From contig CM070546.1 in NCBI GenBank assembly GCA_036346405.1, positions 108,258,826 through 108,322,825 of the forward strand: a stretch of DNA of 64,000 bases, in the 5' to 3' direction. This DNA is from Phyllostachys edulis (taxonomy: Eukaryota > Streptophyta > Magnoliopsida > Poales > Poaceae). Positions 10,383 through 20,197 of the stretch are shown piece by piece; position 1 is the first letter of the stretch, and each line of letters starts with the position of its first letter. The notes under the pieces were generated by a model that was not told where the DNA came from, made no database searches, and saw nothing but the letters and a program-made list of their open reading frames with translations. The position numbers and the translations under genes were made by a program.

Positions 10383-13300
10383 ATCGGTATCGAGCATATA
10401 TCAGAGGAGCCTTAGCTAGACTGGTCGAGCCTAAGGACTTGAGTCTTATTTCCAAAAAACTAAGAAAAGTTTTGAGCAAAATATAGCGTATTTATTGCTC
10501 TTACTCATCTCTCTTAGTTCTTTACTTACCTCCTTTTTGTGAGTCTACTCCGTTACTGGCTCTCTCTTTTGTTTTAAAATCCTAGATGACCGTATCGTCG
10601 TCCGATGGCTCGTGGGATTTTTTTCCCTCACGGCGAGAACGACGATGAGCTTGTCAATATCCCCCGCAAACTCAAGCAGTACCTTGGGTCACCACCAGCC
10701 CATCTTCAGAGGCCGGAAGCCCTAGGTTCTAGATCGAGAGTCTCATTCTATGGAGGTTGAGTTCATCGCTCACACCTTCTGGACCAAGCATCCTAGGAGC
10801 TGCTGTTCTGATGCCGTTCAGAACATAGCGCGCTTCGCCTCGACTCACTTGTGCCAAATGCACGAGGATCTCTTGTTGAGGTCACCTTTCTGTTCCTTCC
10901 CATCTCCCCAGGAGGGAGAACGCTACCCGAAGCTCTTCAACATCAAGAGAAGAACACCGTCATTGCAGTAGCCGCCGTGATGCAAGCTCCAACACCAAGA
11001 TCAGCTGTTACCTCTAGCAACCCGGCACCGGATCGACCACTACGACCTAGAGGAACCGCACTAGGATGACTGTGCACAAGAGCATGCGACGCCCCAGTCC
11101 GCCACGTGTCATCGACCTTGGAGAGTCCAGCCGTTGACGTAGTCTCAGCCGTTCCCGCTCCTCTTCTCGCTCGCCGAGTTTCGGCCAGAGCCGTTCTCGC
11201 TCCCGCCCCCCAGGCAACTGCACCATTTATGGTAGCCTGTACCCCTGTTGGAGTAGTCAGGATTAGTCTAGATTAGCCAGCAGTGCTTGCTAGGCAGTCC
11301 TTTGTTGCAAGCACTTTCTGTTTCCTTCATTTGTAGACGTTGTGTTTGTATCTTGTGTCATGGCTTAGCATGGACTATATGTTATGTTTAGGAATCATGT
11401 AACACTTAATCCCCTTAATATAATGTAGCCACTCTAGGCTTTGTATTGTACTTGATTATTTCTCCTTGTTGGTCTGAAGTTCTTCTGTTGTGCTCTAGAG
11501 GGCCAGTAAACCCTCATATAACTCATATAGTTCTAAGCTGAGTTGTTCCCTCCGATGGAACCCAAGAGAGCAGCCGTCCAAGTTTTCCTCCCTTGTTCTC
11601 CCTCGTCTAGTGTGCTTTTCCCTCTCGCCTATCGTGCTTTCTTTCTCTCATCTATGAAACATGTGAAGAGTTGTTGAAGATTGTTCAAAGGGGTAAATCG
11701 CATGGAAGCTACTCTTGTTGGATTTAACTACTATGTTGGATGCCAAGCTAGATAGTTTTGAGAAATCATTGATAGGACTGATTTTGGGAATTGAGAATTT
11801 TTAAGATTGCCGATGTTATAAGAAGTCCTGTGAACACGGATTATAAATGATTTAAAGGATAGCAGACCGGTGGATTATATAGATTATGGATAAATAAGAT
11901 GATCATGGAGGAAATTTTTTGATTGATCGTGAAGGACATAGGAAATCTGAAATACCAATCTGATTATTAGGAGAAATCGGATTTTTAGCGAATCTTAAGT
12001 TGATTATGGTGTTGGTTGAAAACTTGGAATTGAGATATGTGTGCAGTAAAGGCAGAAAGTGGATTGCGAAGAAAATTGGATCTTCATATTGATTCATGAT
12101 ATAATTTTGAAAGAGTTAGTTGAATCTTGATTAGATTATAGAAATATAGTTGTTAGATGTTAAATTATAGCATTGTATTACGGTTGAATTTTGATTAAAG
12201 AATTACATGATTATTGAAGATTGGATTATAGGATTACCAAATCATGATATTTCTTTTAGTAGAGTGGATTGGATCAAAAGTATGGAATTAATTGTGTATA
12301 TTGGTAACATTGGAATTAATTGGATATGATTGAATAGAGAAATTGGGATTTAAAAGAAATTTTGGTTGGATTATAGGAATATGTCCTGAACAGATTATAG
12401 AATGGTATAATTGCGAGATATTGAATTATACATGCATATGATTATTGGATATTGGAATATATGATTGAAGGATACCTTACTGATATGGGAGTTAGTCCAA
12501 ATAATTGTTGTATTGATAAATATCTTATTGATATTGTAGTTGGACTAAATAATTGTTTGATAGATAGTGATAAAATAATTTGGCGGATTAAATTTGAATT
12601 CATGGAATACAAGCAGTCTCTTGGAAGGTTCTTTAATAAAGATGTTGGATTTATCTAAAGACATTCTGGAGGATCGCAATTAATAAAAATGCTTGAGGAA
12701 TTAAGTGAATGATGTCATAGATTTAGTCAAGAATTTTAGAGGAAACAATTGCGCGATATTAGTCTTTGGAGAATTTCGTTCCAAAAAGGGATAGAATGGA
12801 ATTTAGCATGATCTTGGAGTTTATCAGATTAAGAAGATGCGATTATTACTACTAGATTTTGTGGATTTATGAAGTGAAGAAATCATGCAATAAAAATGGT
12901 GAATCTATTGGATTAATTAAATTTATACCTAAGAAAGATTTGGGAATTATGATATGATATCGATAGAATATGAGATTTATTAATTAATTGGACTTTCTTG
13001 TATTTGGGTGACCTTATCCTATGCTGGAATGGCGGACTTCAATAATAGCCAGACTAGGATCTAGCAATTTGGAAGACAAAATTTATAGCTTTTTAGTTGG
13101 TACTCCAGTACATGGTTGTGAACCCGTAGTTGGCATCAGTTCACCAAGTTGGAGCTACCACTACAGCTGTCCAATTCTAATTCCAACTCCCGCTCCAGTC
13201 ACAACCCTGCGTCCCAAGAAAAAGGACACTTTTCCAAAAGGTGCCCTCAACGCCAAGTCACCCCGAAGAAGTACAACTTGAGAGCCACACCCGCTTGATG

Positions 13301-13488
13301 CAAGATTTCAACTCCAAGCAAAAGTCATCAGACTTCGCAATCACCTAGAGGTGCTTCAACACCAAGTCGCGGACGTGTGGACTATGTCACCACCGTAGAA
13401 ACCTAAGTAGCCTCCGGCGTTGTAAGAGGTACGTTCTCTGGGAAACTCAAATCTCAGGGTCGAGATTCCGTTTAAGGTGGGTATGATT
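10383..13488 (+). mobile_element. Gypsy element B, internal region without pol
   Basis: It starts with a decayed primer binding site (TCGGTATCGAGCA at 10384). At 10590-11070 is a broken coding remnant with several frames, including a 73-codon frame (10750-10971) containing HTFWTKHPRSCCSDAVQNIA; I do not recognise it. From 11660 to 13020 is a markedly C-poor, stop-filled stretch. At about 13190-13270 the zinc-knuckle remnant GHFSKRCPQR of gypsy gag is readable. The sequence then jumps to the hairpin and polypurine tract at 13449-13488. No protease, reverse transcriptase or integrase remains, so this is a non-autonomous derivative like element A. Confidence 0.7.
11660..13020 (+). other. C-depleted A/T/G-rich spacer inside element B
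   Basis: For about 1.3 kb the plus strand carries very few cytosines. The line 12301-12360 has a single C among 60 bases, while G is common. Phrases such as GATTATAG and GGATTATAGG recur. No coding frame longer than about 68 codons is present, and none has a recognisable product. Confidence 0.6.
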
Positions 13489-14674
13489 TGTAACGTCCCG
13501 TTTTTCGAACGGTTAAATAGTGTTTTCCGTTTTGGTTTTCGTTCTTCACCGTAATTCAAATTACCAAGCTAATTGCGAAAACTTTCTTTTTGTTTCGGTT
13601 TGTGTTTGAAATGTAATGTCCTTGACATTTGAAATTCAAATTCGCGGTTTGGAGTTTTTCCTCTCTTTTGCTTCCTGGGTCATTTTCAAGTTGGGCCCCC
13701 TCTTTCTTTCGGGCTCAGCCCATCTTCCCTCTGGGCCAAGCCCATCTCTTCCAAACCCCCTTTATTGTTTTCCCCTCGCCCAACCTTTGCCCGGCCTTTT
13801 CTTTTCTCCTCCCTGACCTCTTTCTCCGAGCCCGAGCAGCCTTGACCCGGCGTCGTCTTCCCCCTAGCTCTCTCCCCTTGGCTGCTTCCTCCTGGCCGCC
13901 AGCGCCAAGCACCTCCCTCTCTCTTCCCTCGCGTGCTCTTGGCGACAGCTCTCTCGGTGTTAGCTTGGCGTCTTTCAAGACGCCACTCACCAGACGACTA
14001 CTCCGCTCAGGTTGCCCTCGCCGCTCGGCTTAGCACGTCATACCGACGCCATGGCTCCTTCTGCCACCACCATGATGCCCACCTGCTCCCCGTGCCGTCG
14101 TTGCACACGCGAGCCGCCTACACCCAGCCCTTGTCACGTATTGCTTTTCACAAGACGCTGCCAGAGCGCATACGCGCCCGTCTTTGCCTTCGCCAGAGCG
14201 CCTGCTCCGTCTGTCACCACTGCACGCCACCTCCGCTCTCGCAACGCCACCTGCGCCGCTTTCGATCCAGCGTGCCCGTGCCAAGGCGCCTGCAGTGCCA
14301 CATGCTCCTCGCCCGTCCCTCCCTCGCCGAGCCGCTCCCCACTGCTCCTCCGGCTCCGCCACCAGCGCCAGCAGCTCTCCCATCGCGAGCTATAAGAGAA
14401 CCCGAGCTCCCTCCTTGCTTCCTCCATCACTGGCATACTGAAGAACCGCCCGCCGCTCCCGTTTTGTACCAAGTTTGGCCTGTTCGGCCCTTATTGTAGA
14501 ACTTGACCCGATGCGGTTTATGTAAAGCTTTGATGTGTTAATTAATGAAGGTATGGTTTCATCTACGCCATGTATAATTTGATTCAGTGATGTATCTGTG
14601 AGTACTAGCTACTGATTCAGGGAATAGCACAGTGTTTTCACAGAGGATTTGGATTATCAAAATCCGGGTCTGAC
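13489..14674 (+). mobile_element. Gypsy element B, right LTR with 2.5 kb internal deletion
   Basis: It starts TGTAACGTCCCG and ends GGGTCTGACA. It aligns to the left LTR at 6679-7670 and again at 10160-10382; the middle is missing, with the junction near 14465. A TATA box (TATAAG) is at 14391. The open frames at 13629-14499 are translations of the C-rich promoter zone, not genes. Confidence 0.8.
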
Positions 14675-15580
14675 AGTTTGACTGCTTGCCTGGACTACTG
14701 CAAACTAAAAATATTCTCGTTCATTTCTCTAGGTGTCACCCCAGTTGCCACTACTGGTTTCTGTTAGCTTTTGTATCTTTTCTTGAAGCAGTCAAAACAA
14801 TGACCATGTCAAATGGTACGAATGCAGACACAGTAGCCATACCAGTGCTAGTACATGGGAATATATGCAATCTTAGAGATGTTTCAAGGTTGCAACATAC
14901 ATAGGATGGCTGTGCTTCATGCCCCCTACTGCTCTTCTCTCTTCATAGCGGTGATGTTGCTCTTGTTCCGTGATTTTACATGAAATTTGCATTAAATTCA
15001 TGAATTTCAAAAAACATTGGTTGCATTTCAAAATTTCCAAAAGCTTTGGCTTGCAATTTCAACAGTTAAAATAATTTCCTTGCCTCAAATTCGAATTAGC
15101 AAAAAATATAAAAGTTAATTGTGTGCAAAACTATTTCCAAACTTGAATTTAAATTCAAATAAATTTCTAAACTCAATTATCATAATTGTGGAAGGTGAAC
15201 TTATCATCTCTAATGAGAGAGTTATCATATCCAACTTTATTCACTAAACCAAACAACAGAACTATCTAGAATAATCCTATACAATTAACCAAATAAAATC
15301 TTATATCACCACCTCGGTTGAATGCTTGGTTGGAGAGATTCCAATCCCAAATGTGCCGATAACTCCAGCTCTAGTACTACCGACCACGGTGCCCTATTGA
15401 TGGCTCTAGATGCATAATAACTGAATTCATCGGCTAAATTTTCAGGCTTTGCCCCTGGCCAGGCCAGACTGCCCACCACCACACACCAATCCTCGTCACC
15501 CACTCCTCCCGCCGCTACCGCCTCGTCGCAGCCACCCGCCGCCTCCTCCTGCCGCCTCGGTGCTCGCGGCTGTGGCGGCG
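14675..15580. other. Upstream region of the reductase gene
   Basis: No gene recognised. 14686-14904 has a 72-codon open frame without a known domain. 14990-15200 is A/T-rich, with short repeated AAATTTC/GAATTT strings like eroded LTR sequence. From about 15450 the sequence becomes C-rich, fitting the 5' leader of the gene that starts at 15581. Confidence 0.5.
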
Positions 15581-18042
15581 ATGGAGTCCTTGGGCGTGCT
15601 GCTGCTGCACCCTGTGAACGCCTACCTGGAGCAGGAGCTGGACCGCCGCTGCCGCCTCTTCCGCCTCTGGGACTCCCCGCCCGACAGCCGCGCCGACTTC
15701 CTCCGCGCCCACGCCGCCTCCATCCGCGCCGTCGTCGGCAACTCCAACTACGGCGCCGACGCCGCGCTCATCGACGCCCTCCCGTCCCTCGAGATCGTCG
15801 CGTCCTTCTCCGTCGGCATCGATCGCGTCGACCTCGCCAAGTGCCGCGAGCGGGGGATCCGCGTCACCAACACCCCCGACGTCCTCACCGACGACGTCGC
15901 CGACCTCGCTGTCGGCCTCGCCATCGCCGCGCTCCGCAGGATCCCGCAGGCCGACCGCTACGTCCGCGCCGGCATGTGGAAAGCCAAAGGCGACTACACC
16001 CTCACCACCCGGGTCGGTTCCTTTCCCGATGCCTGGCTTCCGTTTATTCTTCAGTTCAGTTATCTAAGGAAGGATGGTTTGCTTCTGCGTTTAGCTCTTG
16101 ATTAGCGACGCCTGGATTTTTTTCTCTCCCGAAACGTTCTTAGTGATGCTCGATTAATTGTTATAGTAATTTTCGTTTCATAATTTGTGCACACTTTGGT
16201 ATCCAATGCCTAGGTTAATTATAATTTGCGTTCATTTTGGTTTAATCCAAGTGAATATATCATAAACTTGATTGTAAGGTTAATTAGACAACAGAACAGT
16301 GGCGGTTTTCAGGGAATACGACTGAATGAAAACAAATGAGGTAAACATGGCGGATAAATTGGAGAGCGAACTGTAAGAGAAGTGACGAGGAGAAAATTGT
16401 TGGACTTGATCAGATATGGCTTAAATTTTGTTTTACATCATTGGATATCTTCCTCAAATTTGGTTGGTTCATTTTAATGTTTCTTTTATACCATGTGAAT
16501 GATATAATTTAGGGAGCACTGATTGGAAAGCGTCTTCAGTGGCCTAGGTTGTCACAGGTTCAGAAATTTCCTGGCCCTGGTGGATTTGTTTTGGCAGTGA
16601 AATACATCCTATTCGATTGAAGCTTGTAAGGAACATGTTGACCTTCTTTCTGGCCAGAAAGATTGCTGATTGGAGTTGTATGCTTGTGAGTGGAAAGCTA
16701 AGATATAGAGGATCACATCTTGATAGTCTTTTAGATGCAGTGATTATTCTAGGGATGTAGAGTGGATTGTTGTATTAGCCCATTTGATAATGGCAGATGG
16801 TAATTTGGGGTGGCTCGTATGAGGTTGCCATGGTTCTAATTATTCTCTCTTCTTTAACATCCACCTCCTCCTTGGTGACCCCTTTCATTGAAATTTCCAG
16901 GCACTGGCCCTGATTACATTGGCGATAAGGTTAGGTTCTTTTTTGTTCACTTTGCTGCAGTTTAGCTTCATCTCGTTGTCTCTCAGAATTATGCTAATAT
17001 TGAGGCTGGTGGATGATCAGAAAAAAAGTAGAAATTACTATGTGTTCCTCACTTCCCCCTGGCAATTGTCTAGTACTAATGGGGTTCTGATAGTAATGCA
17101 CTTATACATCTTCTCCCTTTTTGCATGGCTAAGTGAATAATTTGTCGCATCATACCAACCATATGTTAGTCTGTTAGCTAGCTACCAGAAATCCAAAATT
17201 ATGCACGAGTTTTTTGATGCAATATTCTGCTGTCATCGAGCCCTTCCGTTACTCCCTTAAGAGACTGAAGGACCTTTTAGATACGATTGAGATCCCATTA
17301 CAGTATGCAGTAGGCTCAGGTGCACCTGTCTCAAGGACAAAATTTATAGTACTTAGCAAGATTGATCAGCTACTCATTATACTGATGAGGTGCCAGCTTA
17401 AATATGTCCTTTAAAAGCATGAACTAGTTAAGGATGCTGACTTGGTATTTCCATGGTGATGTATATGGATTAAAGAAGGTATGTTAGAATAAAAAAGAAT
17501 TGACTCTTCTTATTTTTGTGCAGTTCAGTGGTAAAAGAGTTGCTCTTCTTGGGCTTGGCAGGATAGGCTTAGCTGTAGCGAAAAGAGCTGAGGCATTTGG
17601 CTGCTCAATCAGCTATCATTCAAGATCAGAGAAGCCATTTGCAAACTACAAATTCTATACGAATGTTGTTGACCTGGCAGCCAACTGTGACGTGCTTATT
17701 GTAGCATGTTCACTTAATGCGGAGACCCATCACATTGTTAGTCGTAAGGTCATTGATGCTCTAGGGCCAGATGGCGTTCTCATAAACATTGGCCGTGGAG
17801 CACATGTGGATGAACCTGAGCTTGTGTCTGCACTTCTTGAGGGACGCTTGGGAGCAGCAGGCCTTGACGTGTTTGAGCATGAGCCCGTTGCTCCAGAGCA
17901 ACTTTTTAATTTAGATAATGTTGTATTGGTCCCTCATATAGGGAGTGATACGGAAGAAACTTGCAGGGCAATGGCTCATCTGGTTATAGGAAATTTAGAG
18001 GCACATGTGTTGAATAAACCCTTACTCACCCCAGTCATCTGA
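15581..18042 (+). CDS. HPR2: Hydroxy(phenyl)pyruvate reductase, HPR2/HPPR type; exon 1 plus terminal exon 2a
   Basis: A 2-hydroxyacid dehydrogenase that reduces hydroxypyruvate, glyoxylate or hydroxyphenylpyruvate with NAD(P)H. Family members of this type are cytosolic. Exon 1 (15581-16012, residues 1-144) is GC-rich and encodes the substrate-binding half: MESLGVLLLHPVNAYLEQEL, then RAVVGNSNYGAD, NTPDVLTDDVADLAVGL, ending LTTR before GTCGG. Exon 2a (17524-18042, residues 145-316) starts FSGKRV after TTTTTGTGCAG, phase 0. It holds the Rossmann motif GLGRIG (154-159), cofactor-discriminating S177-R178, catalytic R235 (LINIGRGAHVDE), E264 (DVFEHEP) and H282 (VPHIGS). The total of 316 residues fits the family's roughly 313. 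ATG 15581 was chosen over the in-frame 15449 because family proteins begin MES-GVL. A second, equally fitting terminal exon follows at 18438. Exon 2a is the more diverged of the two from the HPR2 consensus. Confidence 0.85.
16013..17523 (+). other. Intron 1 of the reductase gene (1.5 kb)
   Basis: It runs from the GT after CTCACCACCCGG to the AG before TTCAGTGG. No coding homology or obvious transposon was seen. The short frames at 16919-17140 and 17214-17414 have no recognisable product. Confidence 0.75.
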
Positions 18043-18437
18043 TTGTTACTGGAAGTCCGGGATGAATAATATCCGTACATTGTGTAATCCCAACTCTGAA
18101 TTTGCTTTCTCTAGTTTATCAGCTCTGCACTTCAACCATCTTTTGGGAAATGTTATTCTTTTTGTAAGACATAATGTTATGGCTGCTATTCATCTACCAT
18201 GATTAATAAGAGTATCAGTTCCAAAAGTTTATACTTACATATTTAGGGAGATATTTACATTTGTCCATGTTTGTTTTGTCTTGCTTTTTTTTCTGTGTGG
18301 TCAGAGCATGCAGCCTTCGCCGTTTTGTTACGGATGTTTTCCCTTCTTTTATCTTTTTGTAACAGGATTTCCTTGTTTAGGTAAAAAGATTATTTTATTT
18401 GACCTGATTTTCTCATAGAGTTTTGATCCTTTTGCAG
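18043..18437 (+). other. Spacer between terminal exons 2a and 2b
   Basis: A T-rich 395-base stretch, consistent with a 3' UTR of the 2a form and an intron for the 2b form. It has several AATAA-like strings (for example near 18199) and a pyrimidine-rich end before TTTTGCAG. There is no first-exon-like coding sequence. Confidence 0.6.
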
Positions 18438-18956
18438 TTCAGTGGCAAAAGAGTGGGCATTATTGGGCTGGGCAGGATAGGGCTTGCTGTTGCCAAGCGA
18501 GTGGAGGCTTTTGATTGCCCTGTCAACTACTACCAGAGAACAAATAAAGAATACCCGAATTACACCTATTACCCTACAGTGGTTGAACTGGCAGCAAACA
18601 GCCATGTGCTCGTGGTTGCTTGCCCACTGAATGAGCAGACCCGCCACATTGTCAACCCTGAGGTGATTGAGGCGCTGGGACCCAAGGGCGTGCTCATAAA
18701 CATCGGGCGCGGCCCTCATGTCGACGAGCCTGAGCTCGTCTCTGCACTTGTTGAGGGGCGCCTTGGTGGGGCAGGCCTCGACGTGTTTGAGGACGAGCCC
18801 AACGTGCCCGAAGCGCTTTTCACGCTCGACAACGTCGTCCTGCTGCCGCATGTGGGGAGCGGAACATACGAAACTCGCAAGGCGATGGCGGACCTTGTTC
18901 TTGGTAACCTGGAGGCGCATGTTCTGAAGAAGCCCCTGCTGACTCCGGTTGTCTGA
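18438..18956 (+). CDS. HPR2: Second terminal exon (2b) of the HPR2/HPPR-type reductase
   Basis: Preceded by TTTTGCAG, it begins FSGKRVGIIGLGRIGLAVAK in phase 0 and is 519 bases long including the stop, the same length as exon 2a. It contains GLGRIG, the catalytic Arg of GVLINIGRGPHVDEPELVSA, the Glu of DVFEDEP and the His of LLPHVGSGT, and ends LLTPVV. Spliced to exon 1 it would also give 316 residues, closer to known HPR2/HPPR proteins than 2a. It differs at the cofactor loop, YYQRTNK against YHSRSEK in 2a. Third codon positions are GC-rich here and AT-richer in 2a. No second copy of exon 1 lies between 18043 and 18437. It is therefore an alternative last exon or the orphan half of a tandem duplicate; exon 1 plus 2b may be the ancestral gene. 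Confidence 0.8.
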   Translation, partial: FSGKRVGIIGLGRIGLAVAKRVEAFDCPVNYYQRTNKEYPNYTYYPTVVELAANSHVLVVACPLNEQTRHIVNPEVIEALGPKGVLINIGRGPHVDEPELVSALVEGRLGGAGLDVFEDEPNVPEALFTLDNVVLLPHVGSGTYETRKAMADLVLGNLEAHVLKKPLLTPVV

Positions 18957-19850
18957 TTGCAAATTTGCAAGCGTGATGGGGCCGATGGGGCACAATGGTT
19001 CATCGGTATGTGTTGTATAGAAGCAGGACAAGATGCTTTCTGTTTCAGGATTAGGAAACCATTCTTGTGAAAACAGCCTGTGAGATCTGTGCTCAATGTC
19101 CTAGTTTTCGGGCATAATAAGTGTATAGTTTGTTTCTTAGCTTGTTACTAAGAGGAGAGTACTCAATCTAATAAAAAGAAATAAGTCTTGCAATGGATTG
19201 TTTCTTGAGCTATTGTAGATTTGTTTACTAAGAGGAGAGTACCCAATCTAATAAAAAGAAACAAGTCTTCCAATGGATTGTTTCTTGAACTTGTGTTTAA
19301 GATTTTAATTGCTACAAATGTGCATGATTCTTGATGATCGATAATGAAGTACAATTTTGTGCCTTACATATTTTAGCTCATTTATCATATTAATAATGAA
19401 GTCGGGCTGTACAAATGATCTGTATATTTTGCTCTAAGACAGTGGACTCATAAAACACATTTTTAAGTAACAAGTAAGTCTTCAATAGAGTATTTGGTTG
19501 TTTCTTGTGTCTTGGTATTAACAATTTGCTAGTTTCTTCTAGAAACAATCTCATCTTCTCTCTTCTATATCACCTAAATACTAATGTGATAATCTCTTAG
19601 TAACAGTTGACGTGGACTGTTGTAGATGCTCTAAGTTTGATTTCTCAGTGGAAATTGTCTCAGGTTCAAATAATGACGGCTTCAATTATGGTTGTCCTGT
19701 GTTGATGTCTGTTTGTCGAAGAGATGCTGTTACGGACACGAGCGGCCCAGCTTGACCCATGAGCTGTTCAGTATTGGTCCTAGCCCGGGACTTTGCCAGC
19801 GTACTCAGCATTGTCTCAGCTTCTTTTTGTGTCCCTATACTCTGTGCGAA
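18957..19850 (+). other. Region 3' of the reductase gene, with a tandem duplication
   Basis: 3' UTR, then A/T-rich sequence. TTACTAAGAGGAGAGTA starts at 19145 and again at 19225, giving an 80-base tandem duplication to about 19304. Each copy ends in a small hairpin; in the second, AAGAAACAA at 19256-19264 pairs with TTGTTTCTT at 19278-19286. Related strings recur around 19470-19560. It may be the remains of a MITE. No gene was seen. Confidence 0.5.
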
Positions 19851-19858
19851 TCCTCCGA

Positions 19859-19962
19859 TACAAATGAAGAGCAGTTTCAGACGCAGAGGAACCGTCCACG
19901 AATCCCCTGGTACAAATGAAGAGCAGTTTCAGACGCAGAGGAACCGTCCACGTCACTTTTGT
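19859..19962 (+). repeat. 52-bp direct tandem duplication
   Basis: TACAAATGAAGAGCAGTTTC starts at 19859 and again at 19911, with the match running on to AACCGTCCACG in both. This is two near-identical 52-base units. Function unknown. Confidence 0.85.
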
Positions 19963-20197
19963 TTTTGAGCCGTCCGATCGTCGTTCGATTCTTTTCAGCG
20001 TCGTTTGATCCTCGCTAGATTTTCCCTTGGCAGCGATCGAGCCGAACGCTAGTAGCCTGACCCTCTCCTCCATGCCCCACGCCTGGTAGCATAGCCAGCG
20101 CCAAGACATTTTCTGCATGGCGTGGCTTGGCGCCTTTTCTTGTTCTCGCCCCACTGAGGCCTTGACTCATGGGCACGCAGCGCATAAGTTGCCAGAG

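Noticed and set aside
18390..19096. Minus-strand frames of 213 and 126 codons opposite reductase exon 2b
   Set aside because: Antisense shadows of the conserved dehydrogenase exon.
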